A DNA stretch of 64,000 bases from a bacterium (GTDB lineage: Bacteria > UBA10199 > DSSB01): the NCBI GenBank assembly GCA_035281585.1, contig DATEDP010000098.1, positions 30,251-94,250 of the forward strand. The letters are read 5' to 3'. Numbering within the stretch: position 1 is the first letter of the stretch; every line of letters begins with the position of its first letter. Below the pieces are notes generated by a model. That model did not search any database. It was not told the origin of the DNA and worked only from the letters and a program-made list of their open reading frames with translations. The position numbers were made by a program, and so were the translations under genes. Of this stretch, positions 9,226 to 27,000 are shown in pieces.

Positions 9226-10365
9226 ATGTATCGTTATCGCCTCATGGCCCCCGGTCCCACGCCCGTCCCCGAATCGGTTTTGACCAAGATGGCCCTGCCC
9301 ATCATCCACCACCGCACCGAAGCTTTCGAAAAGGTCGTTGCCGAGGTCCGGGAAGGCCTGAAGTGGCTCTACCAGACCAAGAATGAGGTTTTGATCTTCG
9401 CCGCCAGCGGCACCGGCGCCATGGAAGGCGCCGTCGTCAACCTGCTTTCGAAGAGTGACAAGGCTCTCGTGGTCGACGGCGGAAAGTTCGGCGAGCGCTG
9501 GTGGAAAATCTGCAAGGCTTACGGCATCGCCCACGACGTCATCAAGGTGGAGTGGGGCCAAGCCGTCGATCCCAAGATCATCGAGCAGAAGCTGAAAGAG
9601 AACGACTACCGCGCCGTTTTCATGCAGGCTTCCGAGACCTCGACCGGCGTGGGTCATCCGGTGAAGGCCGTCGCCGACTTGGTGAAGAGCTATCCCAACA
9701 CCGCCCTGGTCGTCGACGCGATCACCGCTCTCGGGGTCATCGACATCCCCACCGATCAGTGGGGCATCGACGTCCTCATCACCGGTTCGCAGAAAGCCCT
9801 CATGCTGCCGCCGGGCCTGGCCTTCGCTTCGGTCAGCCCCAAGGCCCTAGCCCTCTGCGAGAAGAGCGACTTGCCTAAGTTCTATTTCGACTTCAAGCGC
9901 GAGCTGAAATCGATCCAGGAGAACACCACCGCCTGGACGCCGGCCGTCTCGCTGATCATCGGCCTCCAAGAGGTGCTGCGGATGATGAAGGCCGAAGGCC
10001 TCGAGCATCTTTTCAAGCGCCATGCGATCCAAGCCAAGGCGACTCGCGAGGGGCTCAAGGCGATGGGTCTCAAGCTTTTCGCGCCTGATGCGCCTTCCGA
10101 TGCGGTCACCGCCGCTTACTCGCCGGAGGGGATGGACGCCGGCAAGATCGTCAAGGCGCTCAAGAACCAATTCAACATGACCATCGCCGGCGGCCAGGAC
10201 CAGGCCAAGGGCAAGATCTTCCGCATCGGCCACCTCGGCTATTACGACCCGATGGACATCCTCAACGTCCTGGCCGCGGTCGAATCGGCGCTCATCAAGA
10301 ACGGCCATAGCATCGTCCCGGGAGTGGGGCTAGGTGCGGCGATGAAAGTATTAATGGAGGGGTGA
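9226..10365 (+). CDS. Class V aminotransferase (serine-pyruvate / alanine-glyoxylate type)
   Basis: This 379-residue PLP enzyme opens with YRLMAPGPTPVPE, the hallmark start of the serine-pyruvate/alanine-glyoxylate aminotransferase group. SGTGAMEGAVVNL forms the cofactor loop, VVDAITALGVIDIP holds the ring-stacking and Asp region, and GSQKALMLPPG contains the PLP lysine (K190). An AGGAG Shine-Dalgarno lies 5 nt before the ATG. The gene ends 10 nt before serA, so it probably works with it in serine synthesis as the phosphohydroxypyruvate transaminase, a role class V members of this group play when adjacent to serA. Alternative roles are glyoxylate or photorespiratory-type transamination. The exact amino donor cannot be read from sequence. 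Confidence 0.9.
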   Translation: MYRYRLMAPGPTPVPESVLTKMALPIIHHRTEAFEKVVAEVREGLKWLYQTKNEVLIFAASGTGAMEGAVVNLLSKSDKALVVDGGKFGERWWKICKAYGIAHDVIKVEWGQAVDPKIIEQKLKENDYRAVFMQASETSTGVGHPVKAVADLVKSYPNTALVVDAITALGVIDIPTDQWGIDVLITGSQKALMLPPGLAFASVSPKALALCEKSDLPKFYFDFKRELKSIQENTTAWTPAVSLIIGLQEVLRMMKAEGLEHLFKRHAIQAKATREGLKAMGLKLFAPDAPSDAVTAAYSPEGMDAGKIVKALKNQFNMTIAGGQDQAKGKIFRIGHLGYYDPMDILNVLAAVESALIKNGHSIVPGVGLGAAMKVLMEG

Positions 10366-10375
10366 AACGTTTCAT

Positions 10376-14356
<3,981 letters not shown>

Positions 14357-14465
14357 GCGGTTCCTTACGGGGCCTATTTTAGAAGCCGGGTGCCTCTCGA
14401 TCAAGGAATTACTAGCCCCCATCTCCCTTCAATGCTTAAATCCGGCCATGGAAGGAGAAAGAGGA

Positions 14466-16177
14466 GTGAATCCGATCACCGATGTCACCCGGCCGCTCCA
14501 GCGCCGGGCCAACCGATATTTCCATGATTACCAAGAGAAGCTGAGCGGCGACGCGACCGAGCGCTTTCTTGCCGGGGTCCTCGAGGAGGTTCAGCGGGCC
14601 GCGAGCTTGGCCGATTGGGAAAAGGCCCTCGGCCGCTGGAACGAGGTCAAGGCCCACATCGAGACCCACTTCGAGCTGGTCCAGCTGGCCTTTCAGCGCT
14701 TCACCGAGGATCCGGCCGTCGAGGCCGAAGAGAAGCGTTTGCGGGAGGAGGTCGAGCCGGTTTATTCGGTGTGGAACGCCAAGGTCCGCGAAAAATTCCT
14801 GGCCTCGCCGGAGCGCCCGAGCCTCGAGGCCAAGCACGGCAAGCAATATTTCGCCCAGCTCCAGCTGGCTCAAGACTCCTTCGATCCGCGGAACGTCGCG
14901 ATCGAGACCAAGATCAACGAAGTGCTGGCCGAGTACACCAAGCTCAGCGGCGGAGCCTACTTCGAGGTCGAGGGAAAGAAGTACCCGCTGGCCCACATCA
15001 AGAAATTCTCCTCCTCGCCCAAGGCCGAGCTGCGTCGCGACAGTTACAAGAGCTACACCGGCTGGTTCCTCAAGAATAAGCCCGAGCTGGAGGGGATCTA
15101 CGACCGGCTGATCGGCTTCCGCGACGAGATGGGCAAGACCAAGGGCCACCGCGATTTCATCCCGCTGGCCTATCAAAAGATGCGCCGTCTCGACTACGGG
15201 CCTTCCGAGGTGGCTTCGCTCCGCGAGCAGATCCGGGAGGTCCTGGTGCCGCTGGCCGCCAAGATCCGGGCCACCCAGGCCAAGGATTTAGGCTTGGCCA
15301 AGGTGATGGCCTGGGACATGGATTATTTTCCGGCCTGGAAGCTCGGCGACATGAAAGTGCCGATCGAGGCTCAGCCCGCGACGGCCCTCAAGATCTATGA
15401 GCGGCTTTCGCCCAAGCTGGCCGAGCATTTCCGGCGGATGATGGATTGGCAGCTCATCGACGTTCCGGCGCGGCCGGGCAAGGCCCCCGGCGCCTTTTGC
15501 ACCGGCTTCTACGACTATCGGGTGCCTTATATTTTTCTGAACAGCGTCGGCGAGTCCTCGGACTTGACGACTTTGCTCCACGAGAGCGGCCACGCCTTCC
15601 AAGCTTGGGAGAGCCGGGACATCGAGCTCTTGGAGCTGAGCCATCCGACCTTGGAGGCTTGCGAGGTTCACTCGATGGGCATGGAGTTCCTGGCCCATCC
15701 CTACTATGAGGAGTTCTATTCGCCGCAGGACGCCAACTTGCTTAAGCAGCGGCATCTGGCCGAAAGCATCCTGATCCTGCCCTACATCGCCATGGTCGAC
15801 GAGTTCCAGCACCTGGTTTACTCCGGCCAAGCCAAGGGCGAGAAGGGGCGGGAAGAGGCCTGGCAGGACCTCGAGGACAAATACGCGCCCGGCGTCGATT
15901 TCGGCGACTTGGCCGAGTGGAAGCGCAACCGCTGGCTGCGGCAGCTCCACATTTTCCAAGTTCCCTTCTATTATATCGACTACGCCATCGCCCAGATCGG
16001 CGCCTGGCAGCTTTGGGCCCAGAGCCTGGAGGACAAGGGGGCGGCGATGGAAAATTACCTCGAGCTTTGCCGGCTCGGCGGGACTCTGCCGCTCAAGGCC
16101 TTCTTCAAGGCCGGGCGCCTGGCCTTGCCCTTCGAGCCGGGAATGCTTCGCGAGCTGGTGGGAAGGTTGCCCGAGCC

Positions 16178-16181
<4 letters not shown>
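14466..16181 (+). CDS. M3-family oligoendopeptidase (PepF-like)
   Basis: This is a 571-residue cytosolic zinc peptidase that cleaves short peptides. The thermolysin-like zinc site HESGH lies at H372/E373/H376, and the third ligand region EACEVHSMGMEF follows about 25 residues later, as in oligoendopeptidase F relatives. YDYRVPYIFLN and the C-terminal aromatic YYIDYAIAQIGAWQLW are also typical. The GTG at 14466 is preferred because AAGGAG lies 8 nt upstream; an ATG at 14448 would add six residues. Its stop overlaps the acs start (ATGA), so the two are translationally coupled. Confidence 0.93.
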
Positions 16182-18172
<1,991 letters not shown>

Positions 18173-18175
18173 TTA

Positions 18176-18212
18176 CCCCCCCTTTGAAAAAGGGGGGCTG
18201 GGGGGATTTCCC
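18176..18212. repeat. CCCCCTTTGAAAAAGG-type palindromic repeat
   Basis: CCCCCCTTT (18177-18185) pairs with AAAGGGGGG (18189-18197) around a three-base loop, then CTGGGGGGATTTCCCAGC follows. A related, more complex copy is embedded in frame in paralog 6 at 40610-40695. It lies four bases after the acs stop and could act as a 3' hairpin for the acs transcript. Confidence 0.7.
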
Positions 18213-18229
18213 AGCCTTTGCAAACCACC

Positions 18230-20251
18230 ATGGAATCTTACAATCGCCTAAAACACGAAAAATCGCCTTACCTGCTTCAACACAAGGACAACCCGGTCCA
18301 CTGGCATGCCTGGGGCGAAGAGGCTTTCGCCGCCGCCCGCGCCGGCGGCAAGCCGATCTTCCTCAGCATCGGATATTCGACCTGCCATTGGTGCCACGTC
18401 ATGGAGCACGAGTCCTTCGAGGACCCGGAAGTTGCCGACCTGCTGAACCGCGAATTCATCGCCATCAAGGTCGACCGCGAGGAGCGGCCCGATGTCGACG
18501 ACATCTACATGAGCGCCGTCCACGCCATGCGCCAGCGTGGCGGCTGGCCGCTCAGCATGTTCTTGACCCCCGACCTCAAGCCCTTTTACGGCGGGACATA
18601 TTGGCCCAAGGCTCTGTTCATGAACATCCTCTCCCAAGTCTCCAAGGTTTGGCGAGAGCAGCCCGGCCAGGTCCGGGAGACCGGCGAGTCCATCGTCGAA
18701 TACCTAAAAATGCAGAAGATCGACGATGCTCCCGAGAAGCCGCTCGACGCCGAAGTCTTCGACCGCTTTTTACGCCAATGCCTGCTCAGCTTCGACCAGG
18801 AGTGGGGCGGCTTTGGCCAGGCGCCGAAATTCCCCCACGCCATGCAGCTCGCGATGCTCCTCCGGATTCATCGCCGCAACGGGGATGCTCGGGCCTTGGA
18901 GATGGTCAAGCTGACCTTGGACAAAATGGCCCGAGGCGGGATCTACGACCACCTCGGCGGCGGTTTCGCCCGCTATTCGACCGACGAAAAGTGGCTCATT
19001 CCCCATTTCGAAAAGATGCTCTACGACAACGCCCAGTTGGCGGCGGCCTACCTCGAGGCTCATCAAGCCACCGGCGATCCGATGTTCCGCGAAGTCGCTC
19101 GCGAAACCTTGGACTACGTGCTTCGCGCGATGAGCCATCCCGAAGGCGGGTTCTATTCGGCTGAAGACGCCGATAGCGAAGGGGAGGAGGGCAAGTTCTA
19201 TGTCTGGACCTTCGAGGAGCTGCGCTCGTTGCTCGATTCCGACGCCTTCGATCGCCTGAGCCAAGTCTACCAAGTGAAGCCCGGCGGCAACTTCGAGTAC
19301 GGTCACAGCGTGCTTTGGCTGGCTCCGGAATACAGCTGGGCCGAGAAGCAAGAACCGATTCTGGCCGGAGCCATGGCCAAGCTCTTTCAAATTAGGGAAG
19401 CAAGGATTCATCCTCATCTCGACGACAAGATCCTCACCGCTTGGAACGGACTGATGATCCGGGCGATGGCGCTGGGCTATCAGGTGTTGGGCGAAGCCAA
19501 ATACCTCGAGGCCGCCCATCGAGCCGCTGCCTTCCTCCGCGGGAAGCTCTGGGAGAAAGGCAAGCTCCTGGCCCGCTATCGCGACGGCGAAGGGCGCTTC
19601 GCGGCGCGGCTTGACGACTATGCCTATCTCATTCAGGGACTGATCGATCTCTATGAATCCGATTTCCGGCCCGAGACCTTGGTTTGGGCTTTGGAGCTGC
19701 AGGACCGGCAATTCGAGCTATTCTGGGACGAGAAGGGCGGCGGTTTCTTTTTCACCGACGGCTTGGATTCCAGCCTGCTGGTCCGAGGCAAGGAGGGGAT
19801 GGACGGCGCCCTGCCCAACGCCAATGCCGTCAGCGCTTGGAATCTCCTTCGCCTTCACGGCCTGACCTACGAAGATCGCTTTCATGACCGAGCCGACCGG
19901 ATCTTCCGGACTTTCTCCGCTCTGCTCAGCGACTATCCGACGGCATTCTCGACGCTGCTCATCGCCTACGACTATCGAAGCGCTTCGCCTTGGGAGCTGG
20001 CGATCGTCAACCAAGCTTCCGACGGGAAGGCTTCGGCTTTTCTCCAAAAGCTCCGCACGGCCTTTCACCCTCACGTGAGTCTGGCCTGCGCGGAAGCCGG
20101 CCAATATTTTCCGACCCTGCTCCGGGGGAAGGAGCTCCTCGAAGGCAGCACGGCCTTTTACCTTTGCCGCGACCGCAGCTGCGACCGGCCCCGCAAGGAC
20201 CCCGAAGAAGCCTGGAAGGCCCTCGGTCTGGTCGCCCCTTCTGGGGAATAG
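18230..20251 (+). CDS. Thioredoxin-fold DUF255 protein (YyaL/SPATA20 family)
   Basis: This 673-residue protein has the standard family architecture. The N-terminal thioredoxin-like domain (~1-165) begins [19 protein letters not shown] and carries the CHWC motif (C52, C55) in [17 protein letters not shown] long (alpha/alpha)6-barrel-like domain resembling N-acylglucosamine epimerases or glycosidases follows ([42 protein letters not shown] region). The biochemical role of the family is not established. ATG 18230 is chosen; a TTG four codons earlier is possible. No signal peptide is seen, so it is probably cytosolic. It stands alone between acs and the sigma-54 promoter region. Confidence 0.92.
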   Translation: MESYNRLKHEKSPYLLQHKDNPVHWHAWGEEAFAAARAGGKPIFLSIGYSTCHWCHVMEHESFEDPEVADLLNREFIAIKVDREERPDVDDIYMSAVHAMRQRGGWPLSMFLTPDLKPFYGGTYWPKALFMNILSQVSKVWREQPGQVRETGESIVEYLKMQKIDDAPEKPLDAEVFDRFLRQCLLSFDQEWGGFGQAPKFPHAMQLAMLLRIHRRNGDARALEMVKLTLDKMARGGIYDHLGGGFARYSTDEKWLIPHFEKMLYDNAQLAAAYLEAHQATGDPMFREVARETLDYVLRAMSHPEGGFYSAEDADSEGEEGKFYVWTFEELRSLLDSDAFDRLSQVYQVKPGGNFEYGHSVLWLAPEYSWAEKQEPILAGAMAKLFQIREARIHPHLDDKILTAWNGLMIRAMALGYQVLGEAKYLEAAHRAAAFLRGKLWEKGKLLARYRDGEGRFAARLDDYAYLIQGLIDLYESDFRPETLVWALELQDRQFELFWDEKGGGFFFTDGLDSSLLVRGKEGMDGALPNANAVSAWNLLRLHGLTYEDRFHDRADRIFRTFSALLSDYPTAFSTLLIAYDYRSASPWELAIVNQASDGKASAFLQKLRTAFHPHVSLACAEAGQYFPTLLRGKELLEGSTAFYLCRDRSCDRPRKDPEEAWKALGLVAPSGE

Positions 20252-20324
20252 GATCCCACCGCCTCCGCCCGATGCGGGTATTCACCCCCCAATTTCATCA
20301 TTCAGCCTCCGGTGCCCTTCCCGG

Positions 20325-20367
20325 GTTATGGCATAACTTATTGTAATTAATAGTTATTTTTAATAAC
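20325..20367. promoter_or_regulatory. Two AT-rich dyads upstream of the sigma-54 promoter
   Basis: GTTATG-G-CATAAC (20325-20337) and GTTATT-TTT-AATAAC (20353-20367) are perfect inverted repeats with the shared half-site GTTAT/ATAAC. Their centres are about 29 bp apart, close to three helical turns, and they end 16 bp before the -24 element. That placement fits binding sites for an enhancer-binding activator or another regulator. Their function is inferred from position and symmetry only. Confidence 0.5.
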
Positions 20368-20382
20368 GCCCTGCGGCTCCTT

Positions 20383-20397
20383 TGGCACACGGCTTGC
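20383..20397 (+). promoter_or_regulatory. Sigma-54 (-24/-12) promoter
   Basis: TGGCAC-N5-TTGC matches the RpoN consensus: TGGCAC at 20383-20388, ACGGC, then TTGC at 20394-20397, with exactly 10 bases between the invariant GG and GC. Transcription would start near 20408-20410, about 20 bases before the GTG of the 83-residue gene. It is the only convincing sigma-54 promoter I found in the window. Confidence 0.8.
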
Positions 20398-20427
20398 TTT
20401 GTTTACGGCTAGAAAGGGGACACGCAA

Positions 20428-20679
20428 GTGCAAAGCACCGCTACCGCCAGCAAAATCGAAGAATTCGTCGCTTACGACGAGCGCGGCCGTGCGGTGGTCC
20501 TTCGCAGCAACCGTCAGCCCAACCAAGAAGAAGCCGCTACCCCTGTCGAGAAGCCGGCCTTCACCAAGAACGACCCCAAGTCTCTCTTTGCCAAGGCGGC
20601 CCCGAGCAAGGGCGGTTCGATGAGCTTCTTCGTTGGCTTCTCGGAAGTGAAAGCGCGTTTCCAAGGCCAAGGCCGCTAA
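20428..20679 (+). CDS. Small hypothetical protein under sigma-54 control
   Basis: This 83-residue protein is not recognised. It starts at a GTG with AAAGGGG about 8 nt upstream. It has no signal peptide or membrane segment. It is hydrophilic in its first two thirds (VAYDERGRAVVLRSNRQP, then EKPAFTKNDPKSLFAKAA) and ends with KGGSMSFFVGFSEVKARF. The reasons to believe it are its position immediately behind a near-consensus sigma-54 promoter, a good ribosome site and ordinary local codon use. The giant gene begins 335 bp downstream on the same strand and could be in the same transcription unit. Confidence 0.7.
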   Translation: MQSTATASKIEEFVAYDERGRAVVLRSNRQPNQEEAATPVEKPAFTKNDPKSLFAKAAPSKGGSMSFFVGFSEVKARFQGQGR

Positions 20680-21014
20680 TCATTCAAATTTATTAATAAT
20701 ATTAATTACTTGCGAAGAGTTCCGGCGCTTCAGCGGGGCCAGTCTTTCTTAAATGCCTAATTTGTGGAATCCTGCACCCAGCAATAGGAAACTTGAAGGT
20801 TCGAAGCGCCGAAAACATGGATGACTCCAGATACTCGAGGGCTCGAGGTTGAGGAGAACGGGGACAAGGAAATTCGGGGACGATCTTTTGCATTTATCCA
20901 TTAAAAATCCTGAATTTACGCCATTTTCCGGTTCATCCCAAGCTGCAGCAGTTGTAGAATCATGAGTGGATTTCCCTGTCTGGGGACCTCGCGATTCCAT
21001 TGAGGTGAGAGAAG
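20680..21014 (+). other. Intergenic leader before the giant gene
   Basis: These 335 bp hold no convincing gene. The first 40 bp are AT-rich (TTATTAATAATATTAATTA). A TTGCAT about 17 bp before TGAATT near 20890-20915 is a weak sigma-70-like candidate. No T-tract terminator is visible after the 83-residue gene, so read-through from the sigma-54 promoter into the giant gene is possible. The segment ends with GAGGTG about 7 nt before the ATG at 21015. Confidence 0.5.
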
Positions 21015-24000
21015 ATGGGCGATTATGACGTCACCGCCGGGGGCTCGGGTAAGGTCGTTTACGGCCCTCCGCCTCCGCCACCCAAAGAAGAAGACAAGAA
21101 GGTCGGAACCGAGCCTAAGCCGACCGCTCCGGCTTCTCCGCCGCCCAATGGCGAAGTTCTCAAGAAAATAACCACCGAAGTCAAAAGCTTAGGTCTTAAG
21201 ATCCCCAAGGATTTTCTCGACGAGAAAGGGAATATCCGCGAGGACAAGGCCGCCGAGGCCAAGAAGTTCATCGCCGAAGAGGCGGCCAAGCGCAAAGGCA
21301 AGGACCTCGGAGCCGCCGCCCGACTCTATCAAAAGGCCCTTTCGCTCGACCCCCAAGACAAGACCCTCCGTCTCGAAACCGCCAAGACTTGGAAGGCCTG
21401 GGCCGACACTCAGACCAAGCCCGACGTCAAGCTGACCACCCTCAAGACCGCCCTGGATACCTTGAAGCCTGGCGGCGATGCCGATCAAACCGCGCTTTTC
21501 CTCGACTATTCGAAAGAGTTCGCCACTCTGGCCTTGACGGCCAAGAAGGGGCCGGAAGCGCGCCATGCGATCGCCCAGGCCGCCAAGTTCGCCAATGAGC
21601 AACAGCTCGACGGTTTGCATGAATTTTTGGCCAAGCCCGAACACTCCGCCTTGCTTCAGGAAAACGAGCATCCTTGGATGTTCTTGGGAGACGCGTTGGC
21701 GGCCGAGGGAAAATTCGGCGAGGCCTGCTTCGCCTACAATCGTGGGGTCAATGCCGCCCACAAAGACAAAAACTTCCCGCTGCGCGACGATTTCAACCAG
21801 AAGTGGAAACTAGCCCATGAGGGGAAATATCCCCCTCAGCTCGACTTCGTCGACCCCCTCAGCGGCCAAGTCGCCAATCCGGTGGCTGCCGGTCTCTACA
21901 AGGCGCTCAAGGCCCAGGGCTTCGCGGCCGCCGACATGGACAAGCCGGTCGACGGCAAGGACGCTGACAACAAGATCAGCGCCCAAGAGGTCTATAAGTT
22001 TATCTCGGACAACATCAACGATCCCAAAATTCAGGAGATCCTGACCCAGTCGGGCATCAGCCTGACGGATCAGGAAAAGAAGGACGCGAAGACTCTCGGT
22101 TTAGGCCTTTTCCTCGCCGACAAGTACACCAAGGAAGCCGAGCGCCTGAAGAAAGAGGATGCCACCGGGAGCGTCGACACCCGGGCCAAGCTCCTGACTT
22201 TCGCCACCAGCCTCGATCCCGACAACCCCAAGCGAGCGGAAGCCTTGGGCGATTTCTTCGCCGAACAGAAGGCTTATCCGCTGGCGATGCAGGCCTACGC
22301 CGAGTCGCTGAACGCGGCCAAGGCCATGCCCCGGCCCGACAAGAACCCTCGGGCCGCCGAGGGTCACGATCAATGGCTGAAGGATACTGAGACCCGCCTC
22401 AAGGGCAAGATCGACGAGAATTTCGACGCCGGAATCAAGGCAGCCCAGAAGTCGGCTTCGGAAATTTTCCAGAAAGCTCAAAAGGAAGGCGCCAATCCCC
22501 AGATCGCCAAGGATCAGCTTCAGGTGCTCTTGGGCGCCCAAAGCATGTATGATCTCTACGCCCAGACCTTTCCTGACGAGATGAAATCGCCGAAGCGCCT
22601 TCAGGAACAGGGTGCGCTGTACGACGTCATCGGGCAGGCCTTGCAGGCCGCCGGCAAGAAGGGCGAGGCCAAGACTTTCTATGCCAAGGCCATCGAGCAG
22701 TACCAAGCCGGGATCAATGCCAATAAGAACGATGCGGCTTACTGCATCGGAGCCTACAAGCGCATGGGCGCCGCCCACGATGCTCTGGGCAATTATAAAG
22801 AGGCCTTGATCTCCTATTCCAAGGCCGCGATGTGCGAAAAGCTGCGCATCAACTACAATCCCAAGCTTGGCGGCCAGGTTCCCAAGCTCAGCGACGTCAA
22901 GCACGACCACGCGCCCAACGTGCCTTACGGCGTTTGGGATATTCGCCAAGGCAATTACATCCACAGCGATGTTCACGACATCAATCGGATCGACGGGATC
23001 GACACCCTGCCGGAATGGGCCTCGGGCCCGCGCGACAATTACATCGCCACCCTCAAGGCCCGAATCGACGGCGGGGCCGCCCATCGGGCCGAATTGCGGG
23101 GCAAGACGCCGCCGGACAACGAAGCCATCTATGAGAGCCTCAACGAGGAAGCCAAGCTCCTCTCTTTCTTCGACCGCGGCGAGGAAGCCACCAAAATCGG
23201 GGCCGAGGCTAAGGAGCTGAAGGCGACGATCGACAACCAGAATCTCGGCAAAGAAGTCGAGGTCCTGAATCAAACCGGATTGCTCGACGCGAAGAGCCTC
23301 GATGCGGTCAGCGAGAAGGAAAACAAAGGCCAAGCCAATCCGCTGAAATTCGGAGACTACGTCAAGTTCGAAAAGGGACCCGACGGCAAGAGCAAGGTGA
23401 GCTTCACGCCGGCTTACGAGTCCTTGGATACCGAAAGCAAGAACCGGGTGATGAAGGCCCTGGTCAATGCCGGCCAGCGGGCCCAGATTTCGCAAAACGT
23501 GGACAAGGCCCAAGGCCCGGCCAAGCTCTTCTACGAGGGGCAGCTCGCCATCTTCGACGACAACCGCGAGCTAGCCAAGACCAAGCTCGAAGCCTTCGCC
23601 AAGGAAGCCAAGGACACCAAGGATCCCAAGCTGGCGATGATGCTCAAGCAGGCCGACGGCGCCATTGCGATCCTGGGCCAAGATGGAAAGCAGAAGCCGG
23701 AAGACGTCCTGAAGGATCTGCGAACCATGCTGGCTCCCTTGGCGATGACCTTGAAGCCGGGCCAGGACGGCGGCATCGACCTAGGCGCGATTTCCAAGGA
23801 TGAGGTCAAGACCTTCGAGGATTTCAAGAAATACCTGGCCGACCAGGTCTCGGTCGACGGCGTCAGCTTCAACGCCGTGCTCTTCGCCTCCTACGAGAAG
23901 GTGATGACCGACCCGAAGCACGAGGCCCTGCTCAAGCAGCTTTACAAGCAATTCAACAGCTCGGCCGATGCTCCTCAAATGAGCGTGGCCGAGATGCAGA

Positions 24001-27000
24001 GCGCGCTGCGCTCCTTCCAGAAGGACATCATCGACGTCAGCGCCGGCCGCTTCGTCGGCAATCATCTCGGCAACGCCAAGGGCCGCGATCAATTGCGGAC
24101 GTTGTTGCAGGACCCGACCCTCGACAAGAGCATCAAGGCCAAGCTCTGCGAAGAAGTCATCGAGATGGGCGAGGGGAAGGGTTACACCCCGCCCCATATC
24201 TCCGCCCTGTTCCAGAGCAAGGTCAATGGCCACGGATTCTATTTCCAAGACGACAAGCTCTCGCTCGGCGTGAGCTACGCGATGAAGGTCTTGAACCTCG
24301 GCGACCAAGCCGACGTGGCCTCCAGCAAGCAGATCGAAAAATACTCGCTCTATCCCCACGAAATCCAGCGCCTCAGCGCCAACGAGCTGAACCACACCGT
24401 GACGCCGGAGCTGATCAAGGAAACCGCCAAGCTGGTCAAGGACCTTTCCGGCAAGAGCGACGGGGCTTCATTGATGCGGGCGAAGCTCGCGACGATGTAT
24501 CTGGCCGTCGTCGACAACGAGAACTGGACCTTTGACAAGGCCACCGACCGGTTCAAGGACCGGGTCACCGACAAGCAGCGGGCCGAGATGGCCAACGCCC
24601 TCAAGGCCTTGCTCGAGCAATCGAGCAATATCAAGACCAACGAGGATTTTTCCAAGTGGAACAACCAGGTCCGGCGCTTCATCCGTGGCCAGGGCGCCGG
24701 CAAGGAAGACGATATTGCCGGCACCGCTCGGGAATACCTCGGCAAGGGCGCCGGAGACTTGACCGGCGACGTGGCCGAGAAGTTCAACTGGGTTGTCTCC
24801 AAGACGCCCGAGGACGCCTTCAACGGGATGATCCCGGCGGTGTCCGGCAGCTACAACGACCTGCTGCGCTTCGTGGACGAGGTTCACGTCTCGGAGCTGC
24901 ACGGCGTTCCGGTCGAGGTCTTTCCGAGCTCGGTCGCGGTGACCGATCCGGCGCAAAGGGAGAAGGCCGAGAATTTGATCTTCGAGCTGCAGGGGATGAA
25001 GCGCGGCTTCTGGTACAACTACCAGCAACGGAACATGCTCTCGCGCAATCTTTCGGAGACCGCATCGATTGCCGGAATGGGCGATATTGCCAGCATCAAT
25101 AACGCCAACAAGGAGATCGACGCCATCATCGAGGACGTCAAGAAGGCCAAGACCAACGAGGACTTCGAGGCGATCAAGGCCCGGATCACCCGGGCCACCA
25201 AGGCTGGCGGCGCCATCCACGAGGGTTTCAAAGAATCGGAGATGGACGGCACCGAGCAGATGATCAACTTGGTGCAGACCATCGCCGAGATCGTGGTCAT
25301 CACCTACGTCACCCAGGGTATCGGCACCGAAGCCGCTTTGGGCCGAGCCACGGTCGCTCTTGGCCAAACCGCGGCCCGGACTCGAAATCTGCGAATGGCT
25401 TACCAGGCTTTCCAAGAGGTGCGCACGGTAGCCAATGCCGCCCGGGCCGCCGAATTGATGGAAGTGGCCAGCGTCGCCCGTTATGGCAGCATGGCCGGCG
25501 AGCTCCGGACCGTCGCGGCCGGAACCGCCGAAATTGCCGAGGCCCAGAAGATGTTCAGCGGTGGGGTCCGCCTGGCCCAGGCCTTGGGCGGCGAGGCCGG
25601 CTGGGGCGCCAAGGCCGTGACCGGATTCAAAATGGGCGCCCAAATCTCGCTCACCGAGAACGTCGTCGCTTCGCTTTCCGGCCAGCTCAAAACCGAGCCG
25701 ACCACGATCCTGGATTGGCTGAAGGATGCCACCGCCACCGGTTTCTCGATGGTGGTGAGCGCCGGCCTCAATCCGACCTTCGGGAAGAGCGTGGAAGAAA
25801 GCGTCGTGAAAAGCCTCTTCCAGCGTTACGTCGCCAACGGGGCCAAGGGCGCCCTGCATTTCCTCGGCGACACCGGCCTCGAGGTCATCGAGGAAGTGGT
25901 CGACAATTACGTCCGCAAGAAACTCGACGGCGATTACAGCAAGCTGTCTTGGGACGAGCTGCGCGACATCACGATGGTGTGCTTCGCCGGCGGCGCGAAG
26001 CAGGGCATCACTTCGCATTTGGCCAGCTTCACCAAGGGCAAGATCGTCGATATCCAGGCCAAGCGCTATCAAGAGGGCTTCGAGGCGCGCGGCGAACGGG
26101 TGGTCCAAGACCCCAAGCTGGGCTATGTCTTGGTGGACAGCGATGGCGGCTTCATTCGCAAGACCGATGAGCTGGGCCTGCAGTCCTTCTTGGCCTTCGA
26201 AGCCGACAACAACTCCCACGCGCCCCGGGGCATCGAGCTGATTAGCTTCGACTCCACCGAGAAGGGAGCCAAGGGCTACGCCCACGTTTCCGATTCGGAG
26301 ATCTTCCCGGTGGTCGAGAGCGACAAAGTCAAAAGCGCCGACGAGATCAAGGCCGATGCCGCCAAGGCCCAGGCCGACGCCAAGCAGAAATCGGCCGAGA
26401 AGGTCAAGGTCGACAAGGAGAGGAAGCTTTACGCCGAATTCCTGAACAAGGGTAGCCAAGTTCAGGAGGTCAAACGGAATGACGGCGTCGTCATCGGCCT
26501 CGCCGTCGTCGATTCCAATGGCGTGAAACTTCGCGACGCGACCAAGGACGAGATCGAAACTTTCCAGAATTACCAGAAGCTGACCGAAGGTTTCTCGACC
26601 CGCGGAGAAAAAGTCGTCGGCAGCCCCTCGAAGGGCTACCAGCTGGTCGATGCCAATGGCCAGACCCTCCGCCAAGCCACCGCGCCCGAGCTCACCCTGT
26701 ATTTGAACCACAAGAAGAAGACCACGGCCGAAGCCAAGGTCAAGGCCGATGCGATTTCCAAGGCCCAGGTCGACGGCGACAAGAAGGCCGAGGCCGAGCT
26801 GAACGCCCAGGGCAAGTCCAAGACGGCCCAAGCCGAGAAGTTGAACCAAGCGATCGAGAAGGGCGCCACGATCCACAAGATCACCCGCGGCGAGGGCAAC
26901 AAAGAAGTCGTCATGGGCTTCATGGTGAAGGGGGTCGAAGGCGATTTCGAGGGGCTCTTCCTCAAGGACCAGGCCGGCTCGCTCTGGGCCACCGAGGCTC

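Noticed and set aside
20398..20450. Cyclic-di-GMP riboswitch-like string near GGGGACACGCAAG
   Set aside because: Only a short resemblance to part of the GEMM core; the required paired stems and tetraloop are not present, and the segment is better explained as promoter and ribosome site.
20702..21000. Short minus-strand open frames of 63 and 83 codons before the giant gene
   Set aside because: No ribosome site, no recognisable protein features and overlap with the leader of the giant gene.
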